Below are positions 41,912 through 50,775 of a stretch of DNA of 64,000 nucleotides, in pieces. The stretch is from NCBI GenBank assembly GCA_947455195.1, contig CANGMI010000002.1, positions 186,001 through 250,000 of the forward strand, given 5' to 3'. The translations under genes were made by a program, and so were the position numbers. The number at the start of each line of letters is the position of its first letter. Position 1 is the stretch's first letter. This DNA is from Pseudomonadota bacterium (GTDB lineage: Bacteria > Pseudomonadota > Gammaproteobacteria > Burkholderiales > SG8-39). Below the pieces are notes generated by a model that made no database searches, was not told where the DNA came from, and was given only the letters and a program-made list of their open reading frames with translations.

Positions 41912-42517
41912 TCAGGTCAGCCCTTCGGCTTTCATCGCTTCCTGCACCTTCGGCCGTGCCAGCATGCGGGCACGGAAGGCTGCGAGGTGCGGCCACTGCG
42001 AGAGGTCGAAATTCACCCGACCTGCCCACTGCGTCATGTTGAAGAGGTAGGCGTCGACCACGCTGAAGTGCTCGCCCATGACGTAGGGCTGCTTGGAGAG
42101 AATCTCGTTCAGCCAGGCAAAGCGGCCGCTGATCTTGCCACGGAACACCGCCTTCACGTCGTCGCTGAAGGTGGGGTTGAAGAGCGGCGAGAACTGCTTG
42201 TGCAACTCGGTGGCGATGAAGTTCAACCACTCGATCGCCTGATAGCGCTCGCGCGTGCCGGCAGCGGGAATGAGGCCTGCACCGGGGGTCTTGTCGGCCA
42301 GGTATTGCACGATGGCAGCACCCTCGGTGAGCATCGAGCCGTCATCGAGTTGCAGCGTCGGAATGTACCCCTTGGGGTTGACGGCGTAGAAGTCCTCACC
42401 TGCCTCGGTCTTGTGCGCCTTCAGATCGACCTTGATGAGGTCGCAGGCAGCGCCCGATTCGCGCACGATGATGTGCGGTGACAGCGAGCATGCGCCAGGG
42501 GTGTAATAGAGTTTCAT
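41912..42517 (-). CDS. beta-class glutathione S-transferase (201 aa)
   Basis: Cytosolic GST. The thioredoxin-fold half begins MKLYYTPGACSLSPHI with Cys10, the catalytic residue of beta-class enzymes. The glutathione site VNPKGYIPTLQLDDGSMLTEGAAIVQYL has the cis-Pro and the Thr/Glu pair. The all-helical half contains EHFSVVDAYLFNMTQWA. The ATG at 42517 matches the family start; the track extension to 42571 does not. Probably detoxification; substrate unknown. Confidence 0.92.
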   Translation of the reverse strand: MKLYYTPGACSLSPHIIVRESGAACDLIKVDLKAHKTEAGEDFYAVNPKGYIPTLQLDDGSMLTEGAAIVQYLADKTPGAGLIPAAGTRERYQAIEWLNFIATELHKQFSPLFNPTFSDDVKAVFRGKISGRFAWLNEILSKQPYVMGEHFSVVDAYLFNMTQWAGRVNFDLSQWPHLAAFRARMLARPKVQEAMKAEGLT

Positions 42518-42644
42518 GGTGTCTCCGGGAGTATGGCCAGTGGAATTTTCGGTGAGTGCCAGTGGCGCCACCGGGCAGAACTATAAACGGGTGATCGGGT
42601 CTTCGGCCTCGGCGCGACTGCCCTCGCATCGATCCACTCTGGCA

Positions 42645-43544
42645 TCAACTCGTGCGCGGCGGTCGTGCGGGCAGTTGCACGATCACGATGGCACTGAGCA
42701 CCAGCACCGCCCCCACGATCTGAAAGCCGGCCAGTCGCTCGTCAAAGAGCAGTGCGCTGCCCACGAGGACCGTGAGCGGTTCGAAGTTCATCAGGATCGC
42801 GGTTTCGCTCGCTGGTACGCGGCCCACGCTCATGAAGAAGCCGGTGACCGCGAGCGGGAACGTGATGCACACCCCGATGAATCCGACCCAGCCTGCTGGC
42901 GTATGCGGCAGCGTGAACTGATGGGTGACGGCGGCCGCGACCAGAAAGATGATGTTGGCCGTGAGCAGCATGTGCGCCGTGCGAGGGCGTGAATCACCGC
43001 CGGGAAACAGTCGCTCGGTCAGGGCGAAGATGGCGGTGAACCCGACCGCGCCGCAGGTAGCCGAGATGACGCCGGCCAGGGTGGGTTGGAGGGTGCCGCT
43101 GCCCAGTGCCAGCGCAAGCCCGCCGAAGGCGAGCACCAGCGCTGCGGCCTTGCGCGCCGTCATGCGCTCACGACCGGTCAGTGTCTGCACCAGCGCGACG
43201 AGAATCGGAAAGATGTAGAAGTTGAGAATCGCCAGCGGCGCCGGCATGTGCTCGAAGGCGTAGTAAAGACCGAAGGTGTTGGTGATGAGCAGTACGCCGA
43301 TGGCAAGGGCTCGCCAGCGCTGGGTGGGTGGCAGCATCACCGGCACCCCGGTGAGGCGCAGGAAGAGAACGAGCCAGGCGAGCGCCGCGATGGTGCGAAC
43401 GACCATGACCGACAAGGTATTGGTGCCGCCCTGATAAGCGAATTTCGCCAGCAGGGCCCCTGAGCCGAACATGAAACCGACGCCGATCACGAACAACCGG
43501 GCGCCCAGACTCGGGCGCTTCGCTGCGGTTGATGCCGTGTTCAT
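42645..43544 (-). CDS. DMT-superfamily transporter (EamA domains, 299 aa)
   Basis: Inner-membrane permease with two EamA halves and about ten helices (LFVIGVGFMFGSGALLAKFAY at the start, FQIVGAVLVLSAIVIVQLPA near the end). The start ATG is 6 bp after the stop of the basic amino-acid decarboxylase, so the two are almost certainly cotranscribed. Export of the amine product or uptake of the amino acid would fit but is inference; classical decarboxylase antiporters belong to the APC family, not DMT. Confidence 0.85.
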   Translation of the reverse strand: MNTASTAAKRPSLGARLFVIGVGFMFGSGALLAKFAYQGGTNTLSVMVVRTIAALAWLVLFLRLTGVPVMLPPTQRWRALAIGVLLITNTFGLYYAFEHMPAPLAILNFYIFPILVALVQTLTGRERMTARKAAALVLAFGGLALALGSGTLQPTLAGVISATCGAVGFTAIFALTERLFPGGDSRPRTAHMLLTANIIFLVAAAVTHQFTLPHTPAGWVGFIGVCITFPLAVTGFFMSVGRVPASETAILMNFEPLTVLVGSALLFDERLAGFQIVGAVLVLSAIVIVQLPARPPRTS

Positions 43545-43550
43545 CCCGGG

Positions 43551-45800
43551 CTATCTCACGCAGTCGACGAAGTACTCGGTACCCTTGTCGGTATCGGTGC
43601 TCACCAGACCATGGATGTCGGTCTCGAATCCGGGGAAACGCGCGTTGAAGTCGCGCGCGAAGCGCAGGTAATCGACGATCTTGCGGTTGAAGCGCTCACC
43701 CGGAATCAGCAGCGGGATGCCCGGCGGGTAGGGCGTGAGCAGCACTGCCGTGATGCGTCCTTCGAGTTCCTCGATCGGGATGCGGTCGATCTCGCGGTGG
43801 GCCATGCGAGCGAAGGCATCCGACGGTTTCATGGCCGGTTGCATGTCCGAGAGGTACATCTCGGTGGTGAGACGAGCCACATCGTTGGCCTTGTACATCT
43901 CGTGGATCTGGTCACAGAGGTCGCGCAGGCCTACCCGCTCGTAGCGCGGATTGGCCGCCGCAAACTTGGGCAGCGCGCGCCAGATCGGCTGATTGCGGTC
44001 GTGGTCGTCCTTGAACTGCTGCAGTGCGGTCACCAGGGTATTCCAGCGCCCCTTGGTGATGCCGATGGTGAACATGATGAAGAACGAGTACAGGCCGGCC
44101 TTCTCGACGATGACCCCGTGTTCTGCGAGGTACTTCGTGACGATCGATGCCGGAATGCCGGTGTTGGCAAACTTGCCCTCGACATCGAGCCCCGGCGTGA
44201 TGACGGTGGCCTTGATCGGGTCGAGCATGTTGAAGCCAGGGGCAAGATTGCCGAAGCCGTGCCAGGCCTCGTTGGCGCGCAGCATCCAGTCTTCGCGCGA
44301 GCCCACGCCCTCTGGGGCGAGGGTTTCCGGACCCCAGACCTTGAACCACCAGTCGAGCCCGAACTCGTCATCGACCTTGCGCATCGCCCGACGAAAGTCG
44401 AGCGCCTCGACAATCGACTCCTCGACGAGGGCCGTGCCGCCCGGGGGTTCCATCATCGCTGCCGCGACATCGCACGAGGCGATGATGGCGTACTGCGGCG
44501 AGGTCGAGGTGTGCATCAGGTACGCTTCGTTGAAGACGTCACGATCGAGCTTGCGGCGTTCCGAGTCCTGCACGAGGATCTGCGAGGCCTGCGACAGGCC
44601 AGCCAGCAACTTGTGCGTCGACTGGGTCGAGAAGATGAGCGGGTCATCAGGCCGCGGGCGATCACGACCGATGGCGTGCATGTCGCGGTAGAAGTCGTGA
44701 AAGGTGGCATGCGGGAGCCAGGCTTCATCGAAGTGGAGCGTGTCGATGGTGTTGCCCAGCTTGTCCTTCAATTGCTCCACGTTGTAGAGCACGCCATCGT
44801 AGGTCGACTGCGTGATGGTCAGGATGCGCGGCTTCTTGATCTTCGCTTCGCGGGCAAAGGGATTCTGATCGATCTTCTTCTGGATGTTTTCGGGGCTGAA
44901 TTCCTCGAGCGGAATCGGACCGATGATGCCGTAGTGATTGCGGGTTGGCATCAGGAAGACCGGGATGGCGCCCGTCATCGTGATGGCATGCAGGATCGAC
45001 TTGTGGCAATTGCGGTCGACCACCACGATGTCACCCGGGGCGACGCAGTAGTGCCAGACCATCTTGTTCGAGGTCGAGGTGCCGTTGGTGACGAAGAAGC
45101 AGTGGTCGGCGCTGAAGATGCGTGCTGCATTGCGCTCGGAAGCAGCCACCGGACCACTGTGATCGAGCAGTTGTCCAAGTTCTTCCACCGCGTTGCAGAC
45201 GTCGGCGCGCAGCATGTTCTCGCCGAAGAACTGATGGAACATCTGGCCGATCGGGCTCTTCAGGAAGGCAACACCCCCCGAGTGTCCGGGGCAGTGCCAC
45301 GAGTACGAACCATCCTGTGCGTAGTGCGTGAGGGCGCGGAAGAACGGTGGCGCGAGCCCGTCCAGGTAGGCCTTGGCTTCGCGGATGATGTGTCGGGCCA
45401 CGAACTCGGGCGTGTCCTCGAACATGTGGATGAAGCCATGCAGTTCGCGCAGGACTTCGTTCGGGATGTGGCGCGAGGTGCGCGTTTCGCCATAAAGGTA
45501 GATGGGGATGTCGGCATTCTTGAACCGGATCTCGGTCACGAACGCCTGCAGGCTCTTCAGTGCCGTGACCGTTTCGGCGGCAGAGCCGGCGCCGAATTCC
45601 TCATCGTCGATCGAGAGGATGAAGGCACTCGCGCGGCTTTGCTGCTGGGCGAACTGCGACAGATCACCGTAACTGGTCACGCCGAGCACTTCCCAGCCTT
45701 CTTCCTCGAGCGCCTTGGCAAGGGCTCTGATCCCGAGTCCGCTCGCATTTTCTGAGCGGAAATCCTCGTCGATGATGACTACCGGGAAGCGAAATCGCAT
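43551..45800 (-). CDS. Orn/Lys/Arg decarboxylase, fold type I PLP enzyme (749 aa)
   Basis: Decarboxylates a basic amino acid to a polyamine precursor. A wing or receiver-like N-terminal domain (VVIIDEDFRSENASGLGIRALAKALEEEG) precedes the PLP domain. The Schiff-base lysine is about Lys397 in STHKLLAGLSQAS, with HFDEAWLPHA (PLP Asp) and NGTSTSNKMVWH upstream. The C-terminal domain includes PYPPGIPLLIPGE. Length matches inducible arginine decarboxylase better than LdcC or SpeC, but which of Arg, Lys or Orn is used cannot be decided here. Start ATG 45800. The cupin gene lies 58 bp upstream. Confidence 0.92.
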   Translation of the reverse strand: MRFRFPVVIIDEDFRSENASGLGIRALAKALEEEGWEVLGVTSYGDLSQFAQQQSRASAFILSIDDEEFGAGSAAETVTALKSLQAFVTEIRFKNADIPIYLYGETRTSRHIPNEVLRELHGFIHMFEDTPEFVARHIIREAKAYLDGLAPPFFRALTHYAQDGSYSWHCPGHSGGVAFLKSPIGQMFHQFFGENMLRADVCNAVEELGQLLDHSGPVAASERNAARIFSADHCFFVTNGTSTSNKMVWHYCVAPGDIVVVDRNCHKSILHAITMTGAIPVFLMPTRNHYGIIGPIPLEEFSPENIQKKIDQNPFAREAKIKKPRILTITQSTYDGVLYNVEQLKDKLGNTIDTLHFDEAWLPHATFHDFYRDMHAIGRDRPRPDDPLIFSTQSTHKLLAGLSQASQILVQDSERRKLDRDVFNEAYLMHTSTSPQYAIIASCDVAAAMMEPPGGTALVEESIVEALDFRRAMRKVDDEFGLDWWFKVWGPETLAPEGVGSREDWMLRANEAWHGFGNLAPGFNMLDPIKATVITPGLDVEGKFANTGIPASIVTKYLAEHGVIVEKAGLYSFFIMFTIGITKGRWNTLVTALQQFKDDHDRNQPIWRALPKFAAANPRYERVGLRDLCDQIHEMYKANDVARLTTEMYLSDMQPAMKPSDAFARMAHREIDRIPIEELEGRITAVLLTPYPPGIPLLIPGERFNRKIVDYLRFARDFNARFPGFETDIHGLVSTDTDKGTEYFVDCVR

Positions 45801-45858
45801 GGATGCCTCGTGCAAGCGGTGGGGGTCGTGCCAGCCGCCGCGCGGTGGCAGTGCGGTG

Positions 45859-46434
45859 TTACCGGGGGGGCCAGACGCCGGCTTTCTCGAGCGTGATCAT
45901 GGTCTCGGTGGTGAATTCGGCCTTGGGCGCGTCGCCGCCAATCACGAACATGAGGATCGAATACTGGGTCGGATCGTTCTGGTCGTTGTTGACGTTCATG
46001 AAACGTCGCGACGCACCGGCCGGAAACGAGATGACGTCGAAAGGGCGCAGATCACTGTGCTCGACATCGCCCGCCTCGTTTTCCCAGCTGCATCGCCAGG
46101 TGCCCGTCATCGGAATGAAGGTTTCGTTGGTGTCATGGTTGTGCAGCATCGGGCCGTGACCCGGGAGCGCACGACAGTAGCCCAGGTTGAACCCCTCACG
46201 AATCTTGATCGCGGCGAGCCGCGAGGCATCGTCGCCGACGGGAGACGTGATGGCACCACCCTCATCGACCGGGGGCTGGAACCCGATGACGTTGTAGAGG
46301 ATGCGTTCGCTGCCTGGCATCTTGCTGTCGGGTAGTCCGCCATCGGATCCCACCAGACTGTCGAAGCGGGCCGTGCGTTTGTCCATTTCGGCGCGGGATA
46401 CTCCGCGACGCGGGAGGCTCTCCTGATAGGCCAT
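45859..46434 (-). CDS. cupin-domain protein (191 aa)
   Basis: Single-domain cupin. Motif 1 GHGPMLHNHDTNETFIPMTG keeps the metal ligands His98, His100 and Glu104. In motif 2 (FPAGASRRFMNVN) the usual His ligand is replaced by Arg, so a three-ligand metal site or a non-catalytic role is possible. No fused DNA-binding domain. Located upstream of, and in line with, the decarboxylase gene. Function unknown; dioxygenase, isomerase and sugar-binding roles all occur in the fold. Confidence 0.78.
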   Translation of the reverse strand: MAYQESLPRRGVSRAEMDKRTARFDSLVGSDGGLPDSKMPGSERILYNVIGFQPPVDEGGAITSPVGDDASRLAAIKIREGFNLGYCRALPGHGPMLHNHDTNETFIPMTGTWRCSWENEAGDVEHSDLRPFDVISFPAGASRRFMNVNNDQNDPTQYSILMFVIGGDAPKAEFTTETMITLEKAGVWPPR

Positions 46435-46657
46435 GGCGCAATCCTCTGGGCGGGCGCGCTGTCGCGCCGTGTCGGGCCGCCCGAGCCCATGCTCGGTGGC
46501 AGGGCGCCATCATGGGCCAAGTGGGCCGGCTGGGGCAAGTCTGCGCGTGTGACAGCGCCCGGGGTGTCGGTTTGCGGGGTGCGTTGCCCGAGGGGCGGCT
46601 CGCGGCGTACCATGACCGATCGAGGCATCAGGCCTCCCAGGTGTTCGGAGACAGGAC

Positions 46658-47323
46658 ATGAAGCTGTACGGATTCTGGCGCTCGCTGGCGACCTTCCGCG
46701 TTCGCATCGCGCTCAACCTGAAGGGCATCGCTTTTGACGAGGTGTCGGTCGACCTCATGCAAGGCGAGCAGCGTGGCGAAGCCTATCGGCAGGTCAACTC
46801 ACAGGCGATGCTGCCCGCGCTCGACATGGGCGATGGGCCCGCGCTCTTCCAGTCGCTGGCGATTCTCGAATATCTCGATGAGACCTACCCGACACCCGCC
46901 CTGCTCCCCTCGAAACCCCGCGATCGCGCTCGCGTGCGCGGTCTTGCGTTGATTGCTGTCTGCGAGGCGCATCCGCTGGTCGTGCCAAGGGTGCGTGAAT
47001 ATCTGGAGAAGGATCTGCATCTGGCTGAGCCGGTGCGGGCCGAGTGGCTGCGCCACTGGATGGATTCTGCCAGCGCGGCACTGGAACTGCGTCTGGCCAG
47101 TGACCCGGAGACGGGGCGTTTCTGCCATGGCGACGTGCCGGGCATCGCCGATATCTGTGCCGTCGCTCACGTCGCGGGCTCGGGCTTGTTTGGCTGCGAT
47201 CTCACCCCCTACCCGATGCTGCGGCGTGTCGTGGCTGAATGCCTGACGATCGAAGCGTTCGCCAGTGCGCACCCGCTGCGACAACCGGGCGCACCTGCAC
47301 ATGTCGCAGGAGGGCGCTCATGA
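46658..47323 (+). CDS. maiA: zeta-class GST / maleylacetoacetate (maleylpyruvate) isomerase-like (221 aa)
   Basis: Glutathione-dependent cis-trans isomerase family of tyrosine or gentisate catabolism. MKLYGFWRSLATFRVRIALNLKGI aligns with the zeta signature SSCxxRVRIALNLKG, but the second Ser and the Cys/Ala position read Leu10-Ala11, with only Ser9 kept. The QVNSQAMLPALDMGDGPALFQSLAILEYLDE block is typical. No homogentisate or gentisate dioxygenase or fumarylacetoacetase is nearby, so the exact reaction is uncertain. It overlaps the next gene by 4 nt. Confidence 0.75.
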   Translation: MKLYGFWRSLATFRVRIALNLKGIAFDEVSVDLMQGEQRGEAYRQVNSQAMLPALDMGDGPALFQSLAILEYLDETYPTPALLPSKPRDRARVRGLALIAVCEAHPLVVPRVREYLEKDLHLAEPVRAEWLRHWMDSASAALELRLASDPETGRFCHGDVPGIADICAVAHVAGSGLFGCDLTPYPMLRRVVAECLTIEAFASAHPLRQPGAPAHVAGGRS

Positions 47324-48303
47324 AGGCCGCCTGGTACGAGCGCAGTGGTGCAGCCCGCGATGTGCTGCGGGTTGGTGAACTGCCCGATCCGGTTCCGGGC
47401 CCGGGCGAGGTGAGGGTGCGCATCGCCACCTCGGGTATCAACCCGTCCGATGTGAAGCGGCGTGCAGCACTCACCGGCCCGCCGACCGAGCGGCGGGTGA
47501 TTCCCGATTCGGATGGCGCAGGGGTGATCGATGCAGCAGGGCCCGGGGTCGCGCTGCGCCAGGTCGGTGAGCGGGTCTACACCTACAACGCCCAGTGGCA
47601 GCGCCCCGATGGCACCAGCGCCGGGTACTGCGTATTGCCCGAGCATCTGGTCGCACCGCTTCATGACGAGAGCTTTGCGGCCGGTGCCTGCCTGGGCATA
47701 CCCGCCATGACTGCCCATCAGGCGGTCTTCTCCAACGGGGATGTGCGTGGACTCACCGTGCTCGTGACGGGGGGCGCAGGTGCCGTGGGGCACTATGCGG
47801 TGCAGTGGGCCCACTGGGGGGGGGCGCGCGTGATTGCCACCGTGAGTTCTGCCGCCAAGGCCGATCTGGCGCGGGCAGGCGGTGCCGACGCAGTCATCGA
47901 CTATCGGCAGGAGGATGTTGCCGAGCGGGTGCTTGAACTCACGGGGGGTGTCGGGGTCGACCGGGTGGTCGAAGTCGATTTCACCGCGAACGTGGCGCAG
48001 AACCTGAAGCTGGTCCGTCCCAACGGGGTGATCGCTGCGTATGCCTCGTCGGCGCGCGAATGCGTCCTGCCCTGGCAGGCCATGATGGTGCGGGGCATCG
48101 AGGTTGACGGGGTCTATGTCTACACGATGAAACCGGCCGAGCGCAACCGCGCGCTGGCCGATCTCGACGTGATGCTGCGTCGCCGCGGACTCATCCACAA
48201 CGTGGCGGCGCGTTTCCCGCTCGAAGACATCGTGGCTGCGCACGAATTGCAGGAGTCGGGCAAAGCGGTCGGCAACGTCATCATCGAGGTGCAGGGCGTT
48301 TGA
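47320..48303 (+). CDS. NADPH:quinone oxidoreductase-like MDR protein (327 aa)
   Basis: Zinc-free medium-chain dehydrogenase/reductase. The GroES-like half has EVRVRIATSGINPSDVKRR and IPDSDGAGVIDAAG. The Rossmann half has VLVTGGAGAVGHYAVQWAHWGGARVIATVSS and GGADAVIDYRQ. The Cys/His zinc ligands of alcohol dehydrogenases are absent. It would reduce quinones or activated alkenes with NADPH. Its ATG overlaps the stop of the zeta GST, so the two are coupled. Confidence 0.88.
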   Translation: MKAAWYERSGAARDVLRVGELPDPVPGPGEVRVRIATSGINPSDVKRRAALTGPPTERRVIPDSDGAGVIDAAGPGVALRQVGERVYTYNAQWQRPDGTSAGYCVLPEHLVAPLHDESFAAGACLGIPAMTAHQAVFSNGDVRGLTVLVTGGAGAVGHYAVQWAHWGGARVIATVSSAAKADLARAGGADAVIDYRQEDVAERVLELTGGVGVDRVVEVDFTANVAQNLKLVRPNGVIAAYASSARECVLPWQAMMVRGIEVDGVYVYTMKPAERNRALADLDVMLRRRGLIHNVAARFPLEDIVAAHELQESGKAVGNVIIEVQGV

Positions 48304-48509
48304 GTGCGGGCTGTAGCCGCAGTCGGGCTCGCCACCGCAACCGGAGGGGCGCAGGGTTTGTCCACCGCGCTGGTCGAGCCGGATGTTTGTCTCGGCCGTG
48401 ACCGGGCCGACGCCAGGGTCATCCTCGACACCGTTCCGGTCGTGTTCCGGGGTCCCGCGAGCGATGTACGCGACAATGACGCATGGGTCAGTCACCATCT
48501 GGGGGTGAC

Positions 48510-49703
48510 ATGACATCCACCGTTCCTGCCGTTTGTCCGAGAGGTCTCGCTGACATGCTCTTTACCTGTGTGCCTGGTTGCATCGATCCTGCCCATCGAC
48601 ATGCCCGCTCGGGCACGAGTGCCGCTGCTCGCGTGGCTGGCAAGGCCCCGCTCACCGCTGTGCCGCGACGCAAGGGGGGACTTGCCCGCGTCGATATCCA
48701 CTGCCATTACTTCAACCCCGAGATCGGTGCCGAGGTGGCTTCGCTCGATCCGATGCGTCATGAGCCCTCGGCGATCTTTGCCAACGAGATCACGCGCAAG
48801 ACCAACCACGAGCAGACGCGCGACCGTGCGGCAAAACTCTCTGGCATCGACGTGCGCCTGCGCGACATGGACCGCATGGGCATCGACATCCAGGCGATTT
48901 CGCCAGCCCCTATCCAATACCACTACTGGGCCGAGCCCGGGTACGGCGCTGACCTCGCACGTCGGGTCAACGAGCGCATCGCTGGCATCGTGGCCGATCA
49001 TCCGGACCGCTTCGTCGGCCTCGGTACCGTCCCGCTGCAGAACGCCGAACTGGCGGTGGCCGAACTCGAACGTGCCGTCGACACGCTGGGCTTGCGCGGC
49101 ATCGAGATCTGTACCAACGTCAACGGACTCAATCTCACCGATCCGTCACTGGGTCTGGAGAAGTTCTTTCGTCGGGTGCAGGATCTGGGGGTGGTGCTCT
49201 TCATGCACCCCAATGGGTACACGCACGCCGACCGTCTCACCGAGCATTACTTCAACAACGTCATCGGCAATCCGCTCGAGTCGACCGTGGCGGTGAGCAG
49301 TCTCATTTTCGACGGGGTGCTCGAACGCAATCCGAAGTTGAAGATCGTGGTGGCGCATGGCGGAGGCTATGTCGGCCACTACTGGGCGCGCATGGATCAC
49401 GCCTGGCGCGCGCGTCCCGATTGCCGCACGCAGATCAAGCGCAAGCCCTCGTCTTACCTGAAGAAGTTCTACTTCGACACCATCACCTTCGACCCGGACA
49501 TGCTGCGCCACCTCATCACGAAGTGGGGTGCTGATCACGTGATGCTCGGCACCGACTATCCGTACGACATGGGCGAGACCGATCCGCTCGGTCTCATCGC
49601 GCAGGTGTCGCGACTGCCGCGTGACGAGCGCGAGGCGATCGAGGGTGGCAACGCGGTACGGCTGCTGCGCATCGGCAAGGCACCGCGTCGGCGCAAGGTC
49701 TGA
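48510..49703 (+). CDS. ACMSD-like amidohydrolase-family protein (397 aa)
   Basis: TIM-barrel metal-dependent hydrolase or decarboxylase of the amidohydrolase_2 group (aminocarboxymuconate-semialdehyde decarboxylase, gamma-resorcylate decarboxylase). Metal ligands: DIHCHYF (His64, His66), the His of FMHPNG, that of IVVAHGGGY and the Asp of GTDYPYDMG. A family member normally has its HxH within the first ten residues. Here about 60 residues precede it, so the start may be later than the ATG at 48510 (GGGGGTG upstream). A C-C decarboxylation in ring-cleavage catabolism is the best guess. Confidence 0.82.
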   Translation: MTSTVPAVCPRGLADMLFTCVPGCIDPAHRHARSGTSAAARVAGKAPLTAVPRRKGGLARVDIHCHYFNPEIGAEVASLDPMRHEPSAIFANEITRKTNHEQTRDRAAKLSGIDVRLRDMDRMGIDIQAISPAPIQYHYWAEPGYGADLARRVNERIAGIVADHPDRFVGLGTVPLQNAELAVAELERAVDTLGLRGIEICTNVNGLNLTDPSLGLEKFFRRVQDLGVVLFMHPNGYTHADRLTEHYFNNVIGNPLESTVAVSSLIFDGVLERNPKLKIVVAHGGGYVGHYWARMDHAWRARPDCRTQIKRKPSSYLKKFYFDTITFDPDMLRHLITKWGADHVMLGTDYPYDMGETDPLGLIAQVSRLPRDEREAIEGGNAVRLLRIGKAPRRRKV

Positions 49704-49762
49704 GTGCCGTAAACCATGAGACCGGGGGGGGCGTCGCACTGTCCGGCGAGCTGCACCGAGCG

Positions 49763-50746
49763 GTGGTGTGTGTGAACGCTGCAAGGGCCTTGAGGGTCTG
49801 TCTGGTGGCCCTGATCGGGCTGGTGGCATCGGCGGCCCACGCCGCAGAACCCGCTGCACGCTCGCTGCGCCTGTTGGTGGGTTTCGCCCCCGGCGGTGCG
49901 GCCGATGTGGTGGCGCGACTCATCGGGCCGCCACTGGCTGAGCGACTCGGGCAGTCGGTCATCATCGACAATCGCGCCGGCGCTGGCGGCGTGCTGGCCG
50001 CTGCGGCGCTCGCCCGTGCCGGCAGTGATGGCCAGACCTTGCTGCTCAGTTCGAGCGGGCCGCTCGTCGTGAGCCCGTACATCATGAACACCCTTGGCTA
50101 TGACGTTGCGCGCGACCTTCAAGCGGTGAGCCTTGCAGTTCGATTCACCAACGTGGTGGTGGTGCCTGCAGGCGCGCCGATGCAGACCCTGGCCGATTAC
50201 CTGCGCACGGCCCGCTCCCGGTCAGGTGGTCTCACCTTTGCCACATCGGGCGTTGGCTCTACCGGCCACCTGGCCGGAGAACTGCTGCGCCAGCGCGCCG
50301 GGGTGCCTCTGACGCACGTGGCCTACCGGGGTGGTGGGCCGGCCATGACGGATGTGCTCGGGGGCCAGGTCGACTCGATGATCGCGACCATCTCGACGGC
50401 GCTGCCGCATGTGCAATCGGGACGCTTGCGGGCGCTGGCGGTCACCAGCGCCCGCCGTGTCGCAGCGCTGCCCGGCGTGCCCACCGTCGATGAATCGGGC
50501 TTTGCCGGGTTCGATGCGACCAACTGGTTTGCCTTCCTGGTGTCGGCCGAGGTGCCCCTCGCGACCGCCCGAACCCTCAGTGCCGCCCTTGTCGATGTGC
50601 TCTCGGCGCCACCCGTGCGTGAAGGCCTGGCACATCACGGCATGGAGGCGTGGCCGACCAGCATGGCCGAAGCGCGTGCCTGGATCGACAGGGAGTCGCG
50701 CCAGTGGGCCCGCGTCGTGCGCGAGGCAGGCATTCGGGCTGAGTGA
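49763..50746 (+). CDS. Bug/TctC-family periplasmic binding protein (327 aa)
   Basis: Signal peptide ALRVCLVALIGLVASAAHAAEP, then SLRLLVGFAPGGAADVVARLIGPPLAERLGQSVIIDNRAGAGG, the standard Bug opening. The ligand-loop GVGSTGHLAGELLRQRAGVPLTHVAYRGGGPA is conserved. GTG starts cluster at 49763-49770. It follows the amidohydrolase by 59 bp on the same strand and may supply that pathway with its substrate. No membrane partners in the window. Confidence 0.9.
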   Translation: MVCVNAARALRVCLVALIGLVASAAHAAEPAARSLRLLVGFAPGGAADVVARLIGPPLAERLGQSVIIDNRAGAGGVLAAAALARAGSDGQTLLLSSSGPLVVSPYIMNTLGYDVARDLQAVSLAVRFTNVVVVPAGAPMQTLADYLRTARSRSGGLTFATSGVGSTGHLAGELLRQRAGVPLTHVAYRGGGPAMTDVLGGQVDSMIATISTALPHVQSGRLRALAVTSARRVAALPGVPTVDESGFAGFDATNWFAFLVSAEVPLATARTLSAALVDVLSAPPVREGLAHHGMEAWPTSMAEARAWIDRESRQWARVVREAGIRAE

Positions 50747-50775
50747 TCGGCCAGCGCCCTGGCGCGGTTGGCGAA

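Noticed and set aside
43611-45755. 714-codon plus-strand frame opposite the decarboxylase
   Set aside because: Antisense shadow; the decarboxylase has its PLP lysine and all conserved blocks on the minus strand.
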